A stretch of DNA of 64,000 bases from Polaromonas glacialis (GTDB lineage: Bacteria > Pseudomonadota > Gammaproteobacteria > Burkholderiales > Burkholderiaceae_C), in NCBI RefSeq assembly GCF_000709345.1, contig NZ_KL448323.1, positions 208,884 to 272,883 of the forward strand, read 5' to 3'. Below the pieces are notes generated by a model. The model had not been told where the DNA came from, did no database searches, and saw only the letters and a list, made by a program, of their open reading frames with translations. Positions 32,881 to 41,262 of this stretch are shown piece after piece. The position numbers and the translations under genes were made by a program. Every line of letters starts with the position of its first letter. The first letter of the stretch is position 1.

Positions 32881-33284
32881 TGCAGCCTTCGAATACCCCG
32901 CCTGACGGTGACTTTGTGCGCTACGTCGAACGCCTTACAGCTGCACAGGCAGTCGCCAGGAGTGCGCCAGCGCCTGGCGCGCCGATGGCGATTCCGGGCT
33001 TGCCGTCGGTGGCGGATGGGCTGCAATCGGTGGCGCGCATTCCTTTTCTGCGGCATGTGAAATGGATCGTCGGCCTGTGGGTCGGCACGCAAATCCTGGG
33101 CCGCTTCGTGCCCGGCGCCGGGTTCTTGTTCATTCCCATGCTCGCGGCGTATGTCGCCTGGCTCATCTACCGCTTGAGATCGCAGCCACCGGGCGCTTTC
33201 GTCAACAAAATGGCCGCACTGGCCAAACGCGCAGCCGAAGAAGCTCGAAAAGTACCCTCAACCCGTCCCAAAAACAAGCCATGA
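32877..33284 (+). CDS. Hypothetical protein with two hydrophobic segments
   Basis: This 135-residue protein is not one I can name. The middle has two hydrophobic stretches ([15 protein letters not shown] and [18 protein letters not shown]) and the C-terminus is basic, so it is probably a small inner-membrane protein. Two adjacent ATG codons could start it. It overlaps the coaBC stop at its start and the dut start at its end, both as ATGA, so it is translationally coupled in a coaBC-X-dut operon. Confidence 0.75.
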   Translation: MMQPSNTPPDGDFVRYVERLTAAQAVARSAPAPGAPMAIPGLPSVADGLQSVARIPFLRHVKWIVGLWVGTQILGRFVPGAGFLFIPMLAAYVAWLIYRLRSQPPGAFVNKMAALAKRAAEEARKVPSTRPKNKP

Positions 33285-33727
33285 ACATCGACCTCAAGAT
33301 ACTCGACCCGCGCCTTCAGGACAATCTGCCCGCCTACGCCACGCCTGGCAGCGCCGGACTGGACCTGCGCGCCTGCCTGGACGCGCCGCTGACGCTGGGA
33401 GCCAACGCCTGGCAGCTGATTCCCACCGGCATGGCCATCTACCTGCACGACCCCGGCTATGCCGCGATGATCCTGCCGCGTTCGGGGCTGGGCCACAAGC
33501 ACGGCATCGTGCTGGGCAACCTGGTCGGGCTGATCGACAGCGACTACCAGGGCCAGCTCATGGTGAGCGCCTGGAACCGCAGCGACGTGCCCTTCACCAT
33601 CGAGCCGATGGAGCGAATCGCCCAGCTGGTGATCGTTCCGGTGGTGCAGGCGCAATTCAGGGTGGTCAGCGAATTCGTCGCCACCGAACGCGGCGAGGGC
33701 GGTTACGGCTCGACAGGAAAAGCCTGA
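33281..33727 (+). CDS. dut: dUTP diphosphatase
   Basis: Dut hydrolyses dUTP to dUMP and diphosphate, keeping uracil out of DNA. The 148-residue protein has the trimeric dUTPase motifs: [39 protein letters not shown] and the C-terminal [11 protein letters not shown] loop. The start overlaps the preceding stop. The coaBC-dut association is common in bacteria. Confidence 0.97.
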   Translation: MNIDLKILDPRLQDNLPAYATPGSAGLDLRACLDAPLTLGANAWQLIPTGMAIYLHDPGYAAMILPRSGLGHKHGIVLGNLVGLIDSDYQGQLMVSAWNRSDVPFTIEPMERIAQLVIVPVVQAQFRVVSEFVATERGEGGYGSTGKA

Positions 33728-33937
33728 GCAGGCACTGCGCCAGGCCCAGGATGTGCGTGAGCTCAGTCCTACGCGAATTGAATGCACCATCCCACGCATG
33801 CTAAGCTTTGGACCTGACCTAGAAACCGGCGGCCAACCTTTCAAATCAGGGCTTCAGGTTCCTTGACGCTGTGCTGAATTAAAAAAGAAAAGTCCAGGCA
33901 GGACGGAACTTCAATGACTTTATCCGAGGAGAGTTTC

Positions 33938-34504
33938 ATGCGCCGTATTTCCCGCTTTGTCTCAGTGACCGCTTCAGTGCTTGTTCTGGCCGGTCTGGCC
34001 GCCTGCGGCACCGTGCCCATGGACAACCAGTCGTCATACCCGGCGCCAGCGTACCCGGGCCAGAGCCCGTACCCGAACCAGTATCCGAACCAGTACCCCA
34101 CGCAATCACAGTACCCGGCGCAATCGCAATATCCCGCCCAGAACCAGCAGGGCAACTATGTGGAATACGGCCGCGTCAACAACATCGAGGTGTTCCAGGG
34201 CCAGCCGCAGGCGCAGAGCCCTGGCATCGGCGCGGTGCTGGGTGGCGTCGCCGGCGCGGTGGTTGGCCGCCAGATCGGCGGGGGCACCGGACGTGACTTT
34301 GCCACGATAGCTGGCGCCCTCGGTGGCGCCGTGGCGGGCAATGCGATCCAGAACAACAACCGCAATGCCAACGTCAGCCAGACCTACCGGGTCACGGTCC
34401 AGCTCGACAACGGCGGTGCGCGCGCCTACGACGTGCCGGCCACCGGTGAATTGCGCATCGGTGACCGCGTCAGGATCCAGAACAACCAGCTGTTCCGTTA
34501 TTGA
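33938..34504 (+). CDS. Glycine-zipper 2TM outer-membrane lipoprotein, SlyB-like
   Basis: This 188-residue lipoprotein starts MRRISRFVSVTASVLVLAG and has the lipobox LAAC. A Tyr/Pro/Gln-rich stretch (QYPNQYPTQSQYPAQ) follows, then a glycine-zipper pair (GAVLGGVAGAVVGRQIGGG; AGALGGAVAGNAI) and a C-terminal beta part (VTVQLDNGGARAYDV), the layout of SlyB-like proteins. GAGGAG lies close before the ATG. The gene ends at a strong terminator about 20 bases downstream. Confidence 0.9.
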   Translation: MRRISRFVSVTASVLVLAGLAACGTVPMDNQSSYPAPAYPGQSPYPNQYPNQYPTQSQYPAQSQYPAQNQQGNYVEYGRVNNIEVFQGQPQAQSPGIGAVLGGVAGAVVGRQIGGGTGRDFATIAGALGGAVAGNAIQNNNRNANVSQTYRVTVQLDNGGARAYDVPATGELRIGDRVRIQNNQLFRY

Positions 34505-34523
34505 TCCGCAGGCGTTCTGACGC

Positions 34524-34567
34524 AAAAGCGGCGCCGCAGTTTGATCTGCGGCGCCGCTTTTTTTGTG
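34524..34567 (+). terminator. Rho-independent terminator after the SlyB-like gene
   Basis: A perfect 15-base stem (AAAGCGGCGCCGCAG and its complement) encloses the loop TTTGAT and runs into seven more T residues. It is the strongest terminator in the window. The A-rich left side means it can also work for slyD coming from the other strand. Confidence 0.92.
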
Positions 34568-34588
34568 GGCCAGTGGCTGCGGCCGTTT

Positions 34589-35113
34589 TCAGTGCAGCGT
34601 GTCGTTGCCGGTCGCCGTGGACTCCAGCTTGAAGAAACCGGTGCCCAGTGAACCCTGGCCGACTTCCGGCTCGGTGGCTTCGCGCACGGATTCAACCTTC
34701 AGCGCCAGCCGGATGGCAATGCCGCCAAGCGGATGGTTGCCGTCCAGCACCACATGCTCGGGGTAGATGTCGGTCACGGTGTAGATGTGCTCGGGCGGAA
34801 TCTGCGCGGTGGCGCCCGACGGCATGGCCGCGCCGTCAAACGTCATGCCTTCCTCGAGTTCGGCCGGAAAAATGCTGCGCGGCTCCAGGAACACCAGGTT
34901 TTCATCGTAGTCGCCGAAGGCGTTTTCGGGCTCCAGGTGCAGCTCCAGCGTATCGCCGGCTGCATGGCCGAGCAGCGCTTCCTCGATGCTGGCCAGCAGG
35001 TCCTTGCCGCCGAGCAGGAACTCGACCGGCTCGTCCAGTTCGTCCAGCACATCGCCCAAAGTGTCTTTCAGCGTCCAGGTCAGGGCAACGACGCATTGCG
35101 GGGTGATTTTCAT
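34589..35113 (-). CDS. slyD: FKBP-type peptidyl-prolyl isomerase SlyD
   Basis: SlyD is a cytoplasmic prolyl isomerase and chaperone. The 174-residue protein has the split FKBP fold with the inserted flap (PENAFGDYDENLVFLEPRSIF; GDTLELHLEPENAFG) and NHPLGGIAIRL. The His-rich nickel tail of E. coli SlyD is absent. Its start codon is only 14 bases from the start of the divergent roxA, with a GACAATTGTC palindrome between. Confidence 0.93.
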   Translation of the reverse strand: MKITPQCVVALTWTLKDTLGDVLDELDEPVEFLLGGKDLLASIEEALLGHAAGDTLELHLEPENAFGDYDENLVFLEPRSIFPAELEEGMTFDGAAMPSGATAQIPPEHIYTVTDIYPEHVVLDGNHPLGGIAIRLALKVESVREATEPEVGQGSLGTGFFKLESTATGNDTLH

Positions 35114-35115
35114 CC

Positions 35116-35125
35116 GACAATTGTC
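35116..35125. promoter_or_regulatory. Palindrome GACAATTGTC between slyD and roxA starts
   Basis: A perfect 10-base palindrome occupies most of the 14-base gap between the two divergent start codons. It may bind a regulator or just be the shared upstream edge of both leaders. No room remains for separate promoters. Confidence 0.3.
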
Positions 35126-35127
35126 CC

Positions 35128-36357
35128 ATGGATGTCAATTTGCCCCTCTCCCTTCTCGCCGGTCTTACCCCCGCCCAGTTCATGCGCCGCCACTGGCAGA
35201 AAAAGCCGCTGCTGGTGCGCCAGGCGATCCCCGGCTTCCAGCCGTTTCTCAGCCGCGCGGCCCTGACCAGGCTGGCCTCACGGGAAGAGGTCGAGTCGCG
35301 CCTGATCGTCCAGCAGGACAATGGCTGGACCCTGAAGAAGGGGCCGTTTGCCGCCCGGAGCCTGCCGCCGCTGGGCCAGCAAGGCTGGACCCTGCTGGTT
35401 CAGGGCGTGGATTTGCACGAGCCGGCCGGCCACGCGCTGCTGCAGCAATTCCGTTTCGTTCCTGATGCGCGCATGGATGACCTGATGATCTCGTTTGCCA
35501 CGCCGGGCGGCGGCGTGGGGCCGCATTTTGACAGCTACGACGTGTTTTTATTCCAGGCCAGCGGCCGCAGGCGCTGGAAAATCGGCAAGCAGAAAGACTT
35601 TTCCCTGCAGCCGGGCGTGCCACTGAAAATCCTGCAGAACTTCGAGGCCGACGAGGAATTCGTGCTGGAGGCCGGCGACATGCTCTACCTTCCGCCGCGC
35701 TATGCGCATGACGGTATTGCCGAGGCCAGCGTCGGGCCGGATGGAAAACCCGCTGACTGCATGACGTATTCGATTGGCTTTCGCTGCCCGGTGCAGTGCG
35801 AACTGACCTCCGACCTGCTGCACCGGCTGGCTGAAATGGGCGAGGATGCCGCCCAATCGTGCGACGAAGAAAGCGAGGGCACGCGCGCCGTCCCCAGGCG
35901 CATGTACCGCGACCCCGCGCAGCCCGCCACCGAAACGCCGGCCGCCATGCCGGCCGGCCTGGCGGATTTTGCCCGGCAGGCGGTGTTTGACGCCCTCAAG
36001 GACCCGCTGGCGCTGGCGTGCGCGCTAGGGGAATCCATGTCCGAGCCCAAGCCGGGCATCTGGTTCGACGAACCCGGACAAGCCTGGGATGCCGAAGCCG
36101 CCAAGGCCGGCCAGACAGGCATTGCGCTCGACGCGCGAACCCGCATGATGTATGACAGCGACCACATCTTCATCAATGGCGAAAGCTACCGGGCCAAAGG
36201 CGCCGATGCCGCCTTGATGCAGCGCCTGGCCAATCAGCGCTGTCTGGCGGCGAGCGACTTGCGCAAGGCCGGTAAAAGCGCCACTGCCTTGCTGGGCGAC
36301 TGGCATGAAGCGGGCTGGCTCCAGCAAAGCGAGCCCGCGCTGCCGGGCAAGGCTTGA
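35128..36357 (+). CDS. roxA: Ribosomal protein uL16 arginine hydroxylase (cupin/JmjC family)
   Basis: This 409-residue protein is a 2-oxoglutarate/Fe(II) dioxygenase of the YcfD/RoxA type, which hydroxylates an arginine of ribosomal protein uL16. The iron facial triad is visible as HFD in GGGVGPHFDSYDVFLFQ and the later His in RYAHDG. ASGRRRWKIG and LYLPPRYAHDGIAE are typical of the subfamily. A C-terminal winged-helix region follows, as in YcfD. No ribosome-binding site can be seen in the 14-base gap upstream, so the transcript may be leaderless or start inside slyD. Confidence 0.92.
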   Translation: MDVNLPLSLLAGLTPAQFMRRHWQKKPLLVRQAIPGFQPFLSRAALTRLASREEVESRLIVQQDNGWTLKKGPFAARSLPPLGQQGWTLLVQGVDLHEPAGHALLQQFRFVPDARMDDLMISFATPGGGVGPHFDSYDVFLFQASGRRRWKIGKQKDFSLQPGVPLKILQNFEADEEFVLEAGDMLYLPPRYAHDGIAEASVGPDGKPADCMTYSIGFRCPVQCELTSDLLHRLAEMGEDAAQSCDEESEGTRAVPRRMYRDPAQPATETPAAMPAGLADFARQAVFDALKDPLALACALGESMSEPKPGIWFDEPGQAWDAEAAKAGQTGIALDARTRMMYDSDHIFINGESYRAKGADAALMQRLANQRCLAASDLRKAGKSATALLGDWHEAGWLQQSEPALPGKA

Positions 36358-36394
36358 CGGTTTGTGCTTCCACTGAATTCAAGGAGCAAGCAAC

Positions 36395-36907
36395 ATGACA
36401 CCCGGACAGGCAGGCGCTGCGCCGTCGATGCTTCCAGAGGGCCGTTTCAGCGGCCGCAGTGAATTCGCCGAACTGGTTCGCCACGCCATGGCTGCGGCCG
36501 CAACGCAGGGCTGGCGCGAAATGATCTGGTGCGATCCGGACTTCGGCGACTGGCCGCTGGGCGAGCGGGCCGTGGCGCAGGCGCTGAACGACTGGGCGGA
36601 AAGCGGCCGCAAGCTCACGATGCTGGCCGATAACTACGATGCCGTTCTGCGTCAGCATGCGCGCTTCGTCACCTGGCGGCGAACTTGGGCGCATGTTGTC
36701 GAGTGCCGCAAGAGCGGCGCGGCTTCAAAAGGTTGCCTGCCCAGCGCGTTCTGGAGTCCAGAGTGGGTGTTTGAGCGACTCGACAGCCCGCGCTGCACAG
36801 GCGTTGCCGGTACGGACCTTGCCCGGCGCACTGCTTTGAAAGAGCGCCTCAACGAGCACCTTTCAGCCAGTTCGGCTGGATTTCCAGCGACCGTTCTCGG
36901 ACTGTAA
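36395..36907 (+). CDS. Conserved hypothetical protein
   Basis: I do not recognise this 170-residue protein beyond its general type. It contains MIWCDPDFGDWPLGERAVAQ and LTMLADNYDAVLRQHARFV, which look like a small alpha/beta domain resembling a phospholipase-D-like pseudo-domain without HKD motifs. The AAGGAG before its ATG is good. It follows roxA by 37 bases on the same strand, which suggests cotranscription. Confidence 0.75.
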   Translation: MTPGQAGAAPSMLPEGRFSGRSEFAELVRHAMAAAATQGWREMIWCDPDFGDWPLGERAVAQALNDWAESGRKLTMLADNYDAVLRQHARFVTWRRTWAHVVECRKSGAASKGCLPSAFWSPEWVFERLDSPRCTGVAGTDLARRTALKERLNEHLSASSAGFPATVLGL

Positions 36908-36963
36908 GTGTGGTTTTACGGTTGCAGGCGGGCGCAACACAACTTATTTCAAGCAATTAAGGG

Positions 36964-36993
36964 TTTTCATGCTTGTGCTCGGCAGCATATAAT
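36964..36993 (+). promoter_or_regulatory. Sigma-70-like promoter before the Ala-rich lipoprotein gene
   Basis: TTTTCA at 36964-36969 and TATAAT at 36988-36993 are separated by 18 bases. The -10 hexamer is perfect; the -35 is weak. The leader to the gene start at 37122 would be about 120 bases, within which no structured element is obvious to me. Confidence 0.45.
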
Positions 36994-37121
36994 TTGAGGC
37001 TGGGTAGAAAGAGCTCGAGTCCTTTCCTCACAGGTCAGGACATCGCTCGAATTTTGTTTGAGCTTGGGGTTTTGACAATTTCCGGAAATTGTTTTCTTAA
37101 ATATCATCAAGGATCGTAAAA

Positions 37122-37418
37122 ATGAACAAGTCTCTCGTACTGGCCGCTATCGTTGCCGCTGTTGCCCTGGCCGCTTGCGGTAAAAAAGAAGAAGTCGTTG
37201 CGCCTGCACCTGCGCCTTCCGTCGTTGTTGTTCCTGCAGAGTCTCCTTCTGCTTCCGCCGCAGCTGCAGCCGCCACCGGCGCCGCTTCCGCTGCCACCGG
37301 TGCCGCTTCGGCCGCTGCCGACTCTGCCAATGCCGCTGTGAGCGCCGCTACCGACGCAGCTTCTGCTGCTGGCAGCGCTGCGACTTCCGCCGGTGCTGCT
37401 GCATCCGCTGCGAAGTAA
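37122..37418 (+). CDS. Small Ala-rich lipoprotein
   Basis: This 98-residue lipoprotein starts MNKSLVLAAIVAAVALAAC, with the lipobox LAAC. After KKEEVVAPAPAPS the rest is Ala/Ser-rich with repeats of TGAAS and AADSANAAVSAATDAAS. The spacing is like an amphipathic helix or an Lpp-type rod, but there is no terminal lysine motif apart from the last residue AAK. A good promoter precedes it and a terminator follows, so it should be an independently and perhaps strongly expressed gene. Confidence 0.88.
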   Translation: MNKSLVLAAIVAAVALAACGKKEEVVAPAPAPSVVVVPAESPSASAAAAAATGAASAATGAASAAADSANAAVSAATDAASAAGSAATSAGAAASAAK

Positions 37419-37432
37419 GACTTCCTGATTCC

Positions 37433-37460
37433 AAAAAAGCCGCCTCCGGGCGGCTTTTTT
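37433..37460 (+). terminator. Rho-independent terminator after the Ala-rich lipoprotein gene
   Basis: A 12-base perfect stem (AAAAAAGCCGCC and complement) with loop TCCG ends in six T residues. The matching A run makes it usable from the minus strand too, for the convergent metallo-hydrolase gene. Confidence 0.93.
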
Positions 37461-37470
37461 CATGGCATTT

Positions 37471-38250
37471 TCAAAGTGCCAGCCAGGGTGTCCCGCTGGC
37501 CGGTCCCGCCACCACGATGTCGCCGGGCTGGCAGCCCAGGGCGTTCGAGAGCACGCCCTGAACCAGGCCGGGACGGTTGTTTTTGGCGCTCAGGTGCGCC
37601 GCCACCAGGTGCTTCAGGCCGCCATGGGTCACCGCACAGGCAATGGCGGCGGCCGCCGTATTCGACAGATGGCCGTAGTCGCCGCCCACCCGTCGCTTCA
37701 AAAAAGGCGGATACGCCGACTGGCCCAGCAGGTCGGTGTCGTGGTTGGATTCCAGCAGCAAGGCATGGCAGGCCTGCAGATGCGCCATCACATGCGGCGT
37801 TGCATGGCCCAGGTCGGTCACAATGCCCAGCTTGGCCGATCCGTCGGTGCAACTGAGCTGCAGCGGCTCCCGGGCATCGTGGGGAACGGTGAAGGGCATG
37901 AGCTGCAGGCCACCCAGGTCAATCGCTTTTCCGTCCCGCGCGGTATGCAGGAGGCCGTCGAAGTCAGGCGAACCGATGGCCAAATGCGTTCCCTGGCTCA
38001 TCCAGACCGGAATCCGGTGGCGCAGCGCCAGCGCATGCGCGCAGCCGATGTGGTCGCCATGTTCATGGGTGATGAACACCGCATCGATGTTTTCAGGCAG
38101 CAGCCCGGCCTGGGCCAGGCGAACCGCGAGTTGCCGGATGCCCAGGCCGCAGTCCACCAGAAGGCGAAAGGGCAGCAGGCCGCCGGCTTCCACCAGGGTG
38201 GCGTTGCCGCCGCTACCGCTGCCTAGGCTCCTGAATCGCAACACTGCCAA
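37471..38250 (-). CDS. MBL-fold metallo-hydrolase, YycJ/WalJ-like
   Basis: This 259-residue protein is a metallo-beta-lactamase-fold hydrolase. It starts LRFRSLGSGSGGNATLVEAG and has the metal-binding signature FITHEHGDHIG, then LGIVTDLGHAT and LLESNHDTDLL, characteristic of the YycJ group of predicted nucleases. It follows bamC by 34 bases on the same strand and closes the dapA-bamC operon. The exact substrate is unknown. Confidence 0.92.
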   Translation of the reverse strand: MAVLRFRSLGSGSGGNATLVEAGGLLPFRLLVDCGLGIRQLAVRLAQAGLLPENIDAVFITHEHGDHIGCAHALALRHRIPVWMSQGTHLAIGSPDFDGLLHTARDGKAIDLGGLQLMPFTVPHDAREPLQLSCTDGSAKLGIVTDLGHATPHVMAHLQACHALLLESNHDTDLLGQSAYPPFLKRRVGGDYGHLSNTAAAAIACAVTHGGLKHLVAAHLSAKNNRPGLVQGVLSNALGCQPGDIVVAGPASGTPWLAL

Positions 38251-38284
38251 TCAACTGCTTGCTGGTCTGCCGCCTGAACTGGGC

Positions 38285-39445
38285 TTACTTCAAATCGTCG
38301 GCAATCACCTGGACAATGCGCTGGGCATTGGCAGACGATTCAGGCATTCCCTGGGCATTGAGGACCGAAACCGTGGTCTTTTCACCTTCGCTCTTGAGCG
38401 AAATGCGGTATTTCAGCGGCATCGCGGCCGCAGCCGAACCGCTGAACAGCTTGCTGAAAAAGCCCGGCTCGCCCTTGCCCGCGGTCGGCTCGACATAGCG
38501 CACGAAGTAGGTGCCCTGGCTGCGGTCGCGGTCTTCGACGGTGAAGCCGGTGCGGTCCAGCGCCAGGCCGACCCGTCGCCAGGCGCGCTCGAAGCCTTCG
38601 TCCATCTGCACCACGGGCAGGTTGTTGACCATGGCAATGCGCGATGTCTGCGCCGTGGCGCCTGCGGCAATCAGCGCCTTGGACTGCTCCTGCGTCACGC
38701 CCAGCTTGACCATCAGGCGGCGCAGGAACTCGGCTTCGAGTTCGGGATCGGTCGGGCGTGGCTGCCAGATCGTGCCGTCGCCGTTGGCCGAACTGCCGCC
38801 GCTCTTGGTGCCGGTGACGATTTCTTCCATGCCCCGGTGGCTGATGTAGATTTCGGTTCCGCCGTCGGGCCGGCGCTCCAGGCGGGTGCGGAACTTGTCG
38901 CGCTCGCCGGTCGAGTACAGGCTGTCGAAGACCTTGCCCAGGGCATTGCGGATGAAATCCTGCGGCAGCTTGGCGCGGTTTTCGGCATAGTCGGTTTCCA
39001 TGATGCCGAGATTTTCCTGGTCCTGCGCCAGCAAAAATCCGCTTTCCAGCCAGAAATCGCGCACCGGCGTCCAGAGCTTGTCGGCCGGGCGGTTGACGAC
39101 CAGCCAGCGCTGGTTGCCGGCGCGCTCGATGCGTACATCGCCGACTGCAGCGGCCGCCGTGGTGACGGTCTGCGTTGGCTGGGCGAGCTGGTAGCTGCTG
39201 GCGCTGACGGCCGTGCCCGGCACCACGTAGCGGGTGTCGCGGCTGAGCTGGGTCAGGTCGGGCGGCACATCGAGCGAAGGGCCCTTGGCGCCGCTCGACT
39301 TGTAATCGACCCGCTCGCCTTCCATGGTGTCCCGGATCGTGGAGCAGCCTGCCAGCAGGCTGGCGGCGACCAGCGCGGAAAGAGCGGCCGCGCTGCGGGC
39401 TTTGCGCAGGGCAGGGCGCTGGAGGGTTCTCGGCAATGTCTTCAC
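38285..39445 (-). CDS. bamC: Outer membrane protein assembly lipoprotein BamC
   Basis: BamC is a lipoprotein of the BAM complex that inserts outer-membrane barrels. The 386-residue protein has the lipobox SLLAGCSTIR, an N-terminal flexible region (SSGAKGPSLDVPPDLTQLS, the BamD-binding type) and two helix-grip domains, the second with YRISLKSEGEKTTVSVLN. It starts 20 bases after dapA, the common dapA-bamC order. The N-terminal signal is long and basic. Confidence 0.93.
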   Translation of the reverse strand: MKTLPRTLQRPALRKARSAAALSALVAASLLAGCSTIRDTMEGERVDYKSSGAKGPSLDVPPDLTQLSRDTRYVVPGTAVSASSYQLAQPTQTVTTAAAAVGDVRIERAGNQRWLVVNRPADKLWTPVRDFWLESGFLLAQDQENLGIMETDYAENRAKLPQDFIRNALGKVFDSLYSTGERDKFRTRLERRPDGGTEIYISHRGMEEIVTGTKSGGSSANGDGTIWQPRPTDPELEAEFLRRLMVKLGVTQEQSKALIAAGATAQTSRIAMVNNLPVVQMDEGFERAWRRVGLALDRTGFTVEDRDRSQGTYFVRYVEPTAGKGEPGFFSKLFSGSAAAAMPLKYRISLKSEGEKTTVSVLNAQGMPESSANAQRIVQVIADDLK

Positions 39446-39464
39446 GTGGGGGTTCCCTTAAAAA

Positions 39465-40349
39465 TCAGATCAGGCCGCAAGCGCGCAGGGCGTTCTCGAC
39501 GGCAGCTTCGTTGCTGGATTCAAGCGGTGTCATGGGCAGGCGCAGCGTGTTGCCGCACAGGCCCATGCGGGCCATGGCCCATTTGACCGGGATTGGATTG
39601 GCCTCGACGAACAGGTTGCGGTGCAGCGGCAGGAGTCTGAACTGCAGTTCCATGGCCAGCCTGACGTTGCCGGCCACGGCGGCCATGCACAGCTCGTGCA
39701 TGAGCCGGGGCGCGACATTGGCCGTCACGCTGATATTGCCCTGGCCGCCGCACAGCATCAGCGCCACGGCCGTCGGGTCGTCGCCTGAATAAACCGCAAA
39801 GCCCTTGGGCACTTCCTTGATCAGCCACTGGGCGCGCTCGATGTTGCCTGTGGCTTCCTTGATGCCGACAATGCCCGGCACTTCGGTCAGGCGCAGCACG
39901 GTGGCATGCGCCATGTCGGCAACGCTGCGGCCGGGCACGTTGTAGAGCACCAGCGGCAGGTCGCCCACGGCTTCGGCAATCGCCTTGAAGTGCAGGTACT
40001 GGCCTTGCTGCGTCGGCTTGTTGTAATAGGGCACGACCTGCAGCTGGCAGTCGGCGCCGACCTGCTTGGCGAACTTCGCCAGCTCGATGGCTTCCGCAGT
40101 GGAGTTGGCACCGCAGCCGGCCATGATCGGCACCCGCTTGGCGGCCTGCTCGACTGAGACGCGGATGATCTCGCAATGCTCCTCGACGTTCACCGTGGGC
40201 GATTCGCCGGTGGTTCCAACCACGCCGATGCAGTCGGTGCCCTCGGCAATGTGCCAGTCAACGAGTTTGCGCAGCGCGGGGTAGTCCACGCTGCCGTCTT
40301 CATGCAAGGGGGTTGCCAGGGCAACAATGCTGCCAGTAATGGGGTTCAT
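39465..40349 (-). CDS. dapA: 4-hydroxy-tetrahydrodipicolinate synthase
   Basis: DapA condenses pyruvate and aspartate semialdehyde, the first committed step toward lysine and diaminopimelate. The 294-residue barrel shows [33 protein letters not shown] with the catalytic tyrosine upstream, and the Schiff-base lysine in [10 protein letters not shown]. It is followed by bamC and preceded by a methyltransferase, all on the minus strand. Confidence 0.97.
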   Translation of the reverse strand: MNPITGSIVALATPLHEDGSVDYPALRKLVDWHIAEGTDCIGVVGTTGESPTVNVEEHCEIIRVSVEQAAKRVPIMAGCGANSTAEAIELAKFAKQVGADCQLQVVPYYNKPTQQGQYLHFKAIAEAVGDLPLVLYNVPGRSVADMAHATVLRLTEVPGIVGIKEATGNIERAQWLIKEVPKGFAVYSGDDPTAVALMLCGGQGNISVTANVAPRLMHELCMAAVAGNVRLAMELQFRLLPLHRNLFVEANPIPVKWAMARMGLCGNTLRLPMTPLESSNEAAVENALRACGLI

Positions 40350-40441
40350 GTCGTGCTTGTAACGTCATGGCTGGAGTGATGGGGCGGCTTCAAGGCGTTG
40401 AAGGCCGGCCCAAAAAGCCAAATGTGCATTCTACCCAGAGC

Positions 40442-41071
40442 TCAACGCAGGTGGTATCTGGGCGGGCCGGACGCTGTCGCCGGCAGCGCATCGCCTGAAC
40501 GCGCCGCATTCGCCGCTTCACGGACGGCGGCGATGCGCTGGACGAAACGCGCGGCCTGTCCAGGCGCCGCCTCCTGAAAACCGTCTTCGAAGGCGACGAT
40601 GCGCAGTGTGCGGAAGATGTCCAGCAATTCGCCGGGGCGCAGCAAAAAATCAGGCCGCGAGGGCTTGCCGACCGTTTCATTGCCCTGCGTAAAGGTTTCG
40701 TAAATCAGCACGCCGCCGGGTGCCAGGCTGTCCAGCAGCGTCGGCATCAAGGGCCGCCACAGGTAATTGGTGACCACCACCGCATCGAACTGGCGGCCCG
40801 CGAAAGGCCAGGGGCCATTTTCAATGTCGGCCACCACGGCTTCGCAGGCCGGCGCCGGGATTGCTATGGATTCAATAGCTGCCTGCGCCCGATCCACCAG
40901 CGCCAGAGGGTGATTTCGTTCATGAAACCAGCGCGCATGGCGGCCATGGCCGCAGGCCACGTCGAGCACCACGCCGCCCGGCGTGACCAGGTGCGACCAG
41001 CGCCGAACCCAGGCGGAAGGCGCCGACGCGTCCGCACGAAGTCCGTCAAAAGCAGGTTTGTTTACTATCAT
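40442..41071 (-). CDS. Class I SAM-dependent methyltransferase
   Basis: This 209-residue protein has the Rossmann SAM site VVLDVACGHGRHARWF and an acidic second motif (VADIENGPWPF), and a conserved segment GGVLIYETFTQGNE also seen in TehB-like methyltransferases. The substrate is unknown. Residues 51-70 (about HPLALVDRAQAAIESIAIP) come from a repeat copy placed between the SAM motif and motif II. It lies upstream of dapA in the same direction with a 92-base gap. Confidence 0.88.
   Translation of the reverse strand: MIVNKPAFDGLRADASAPSAWVRRWSHLVTPGGVVLDVACGHGRHARWFHERNHPLALVDRAQAAIESIAIPAPACEAVVADIENGPWPFAGRQFDAVVVTNYLWRPLMPTLLDSLAPGGVLIYETFTQGNETVGKPSRPDFLLRPGELLDIFRTLRIVAFEDGFQEAAPGQAARFVQRIAAVREAANAARSGDALPATASGPPRYHLR
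40863..40919 (-). repeat. Hairpin repeat copy R6, inside the methyltransferase gene
   Basis: GCTATGGATTCAATAGCTGC then CTGCGCCCG match the family; the other half (GCGCCAGAGGG then TGATTTCG) is weaker. It is sense to the gene and encodes RAQAAIESIA. Confidence 0.65.
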
Positions 41072-41141
41072 TTATGCAGCTGTTAATGCACGCCCTGCTT
41101 GCGCAAACGGCCTGAAAGGCTTGAAATCTGGAGAAGAAGGC

Positions 41142-41261
41142 CTAAAAACACGACCAGACCTGGTTGGCCAGCGTCACCAGGAAATCAGGCCGCGTGTACA
41201 GGGAAAACACGCCCAGCGATGCCACGACGGCCAGGCTCCACAGCAGGGTTTTTTGCAGCAT
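41142..41261 (-). CDS. 39-residue membrane peptide downstream of an MFS gene
   Basis: This very small gene encodes MLQKTLLWSLAVVASLGVFS, then YTRPDFLVTLANQVWSCF. It has one N-terminal membrane helix. Its ATG comes one base after the TGA of the MFS gene, so translation should be coupled. I do not recognise a family with certainty, but the fit of start spacing, helix and length suggests a real small membrane protein rather than chance. A GAGAT lies just upstream within the MFS gene end. Confidence 0.55.
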   Translation of the reverse strand: MLQKTLLWSLAVVASLGVFSLYTRPDFLVTLANQVWSCF

Positions 41262-41262
41262 C

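Noticed and set aside
34060..34150. Tandem repeats that might suggest a small CRISPR-like or VNTR array
   Set aside because: They encode the Tyr/Pro/Gln repeats of the SlyB-like lipoprotein and have no spacer structure.
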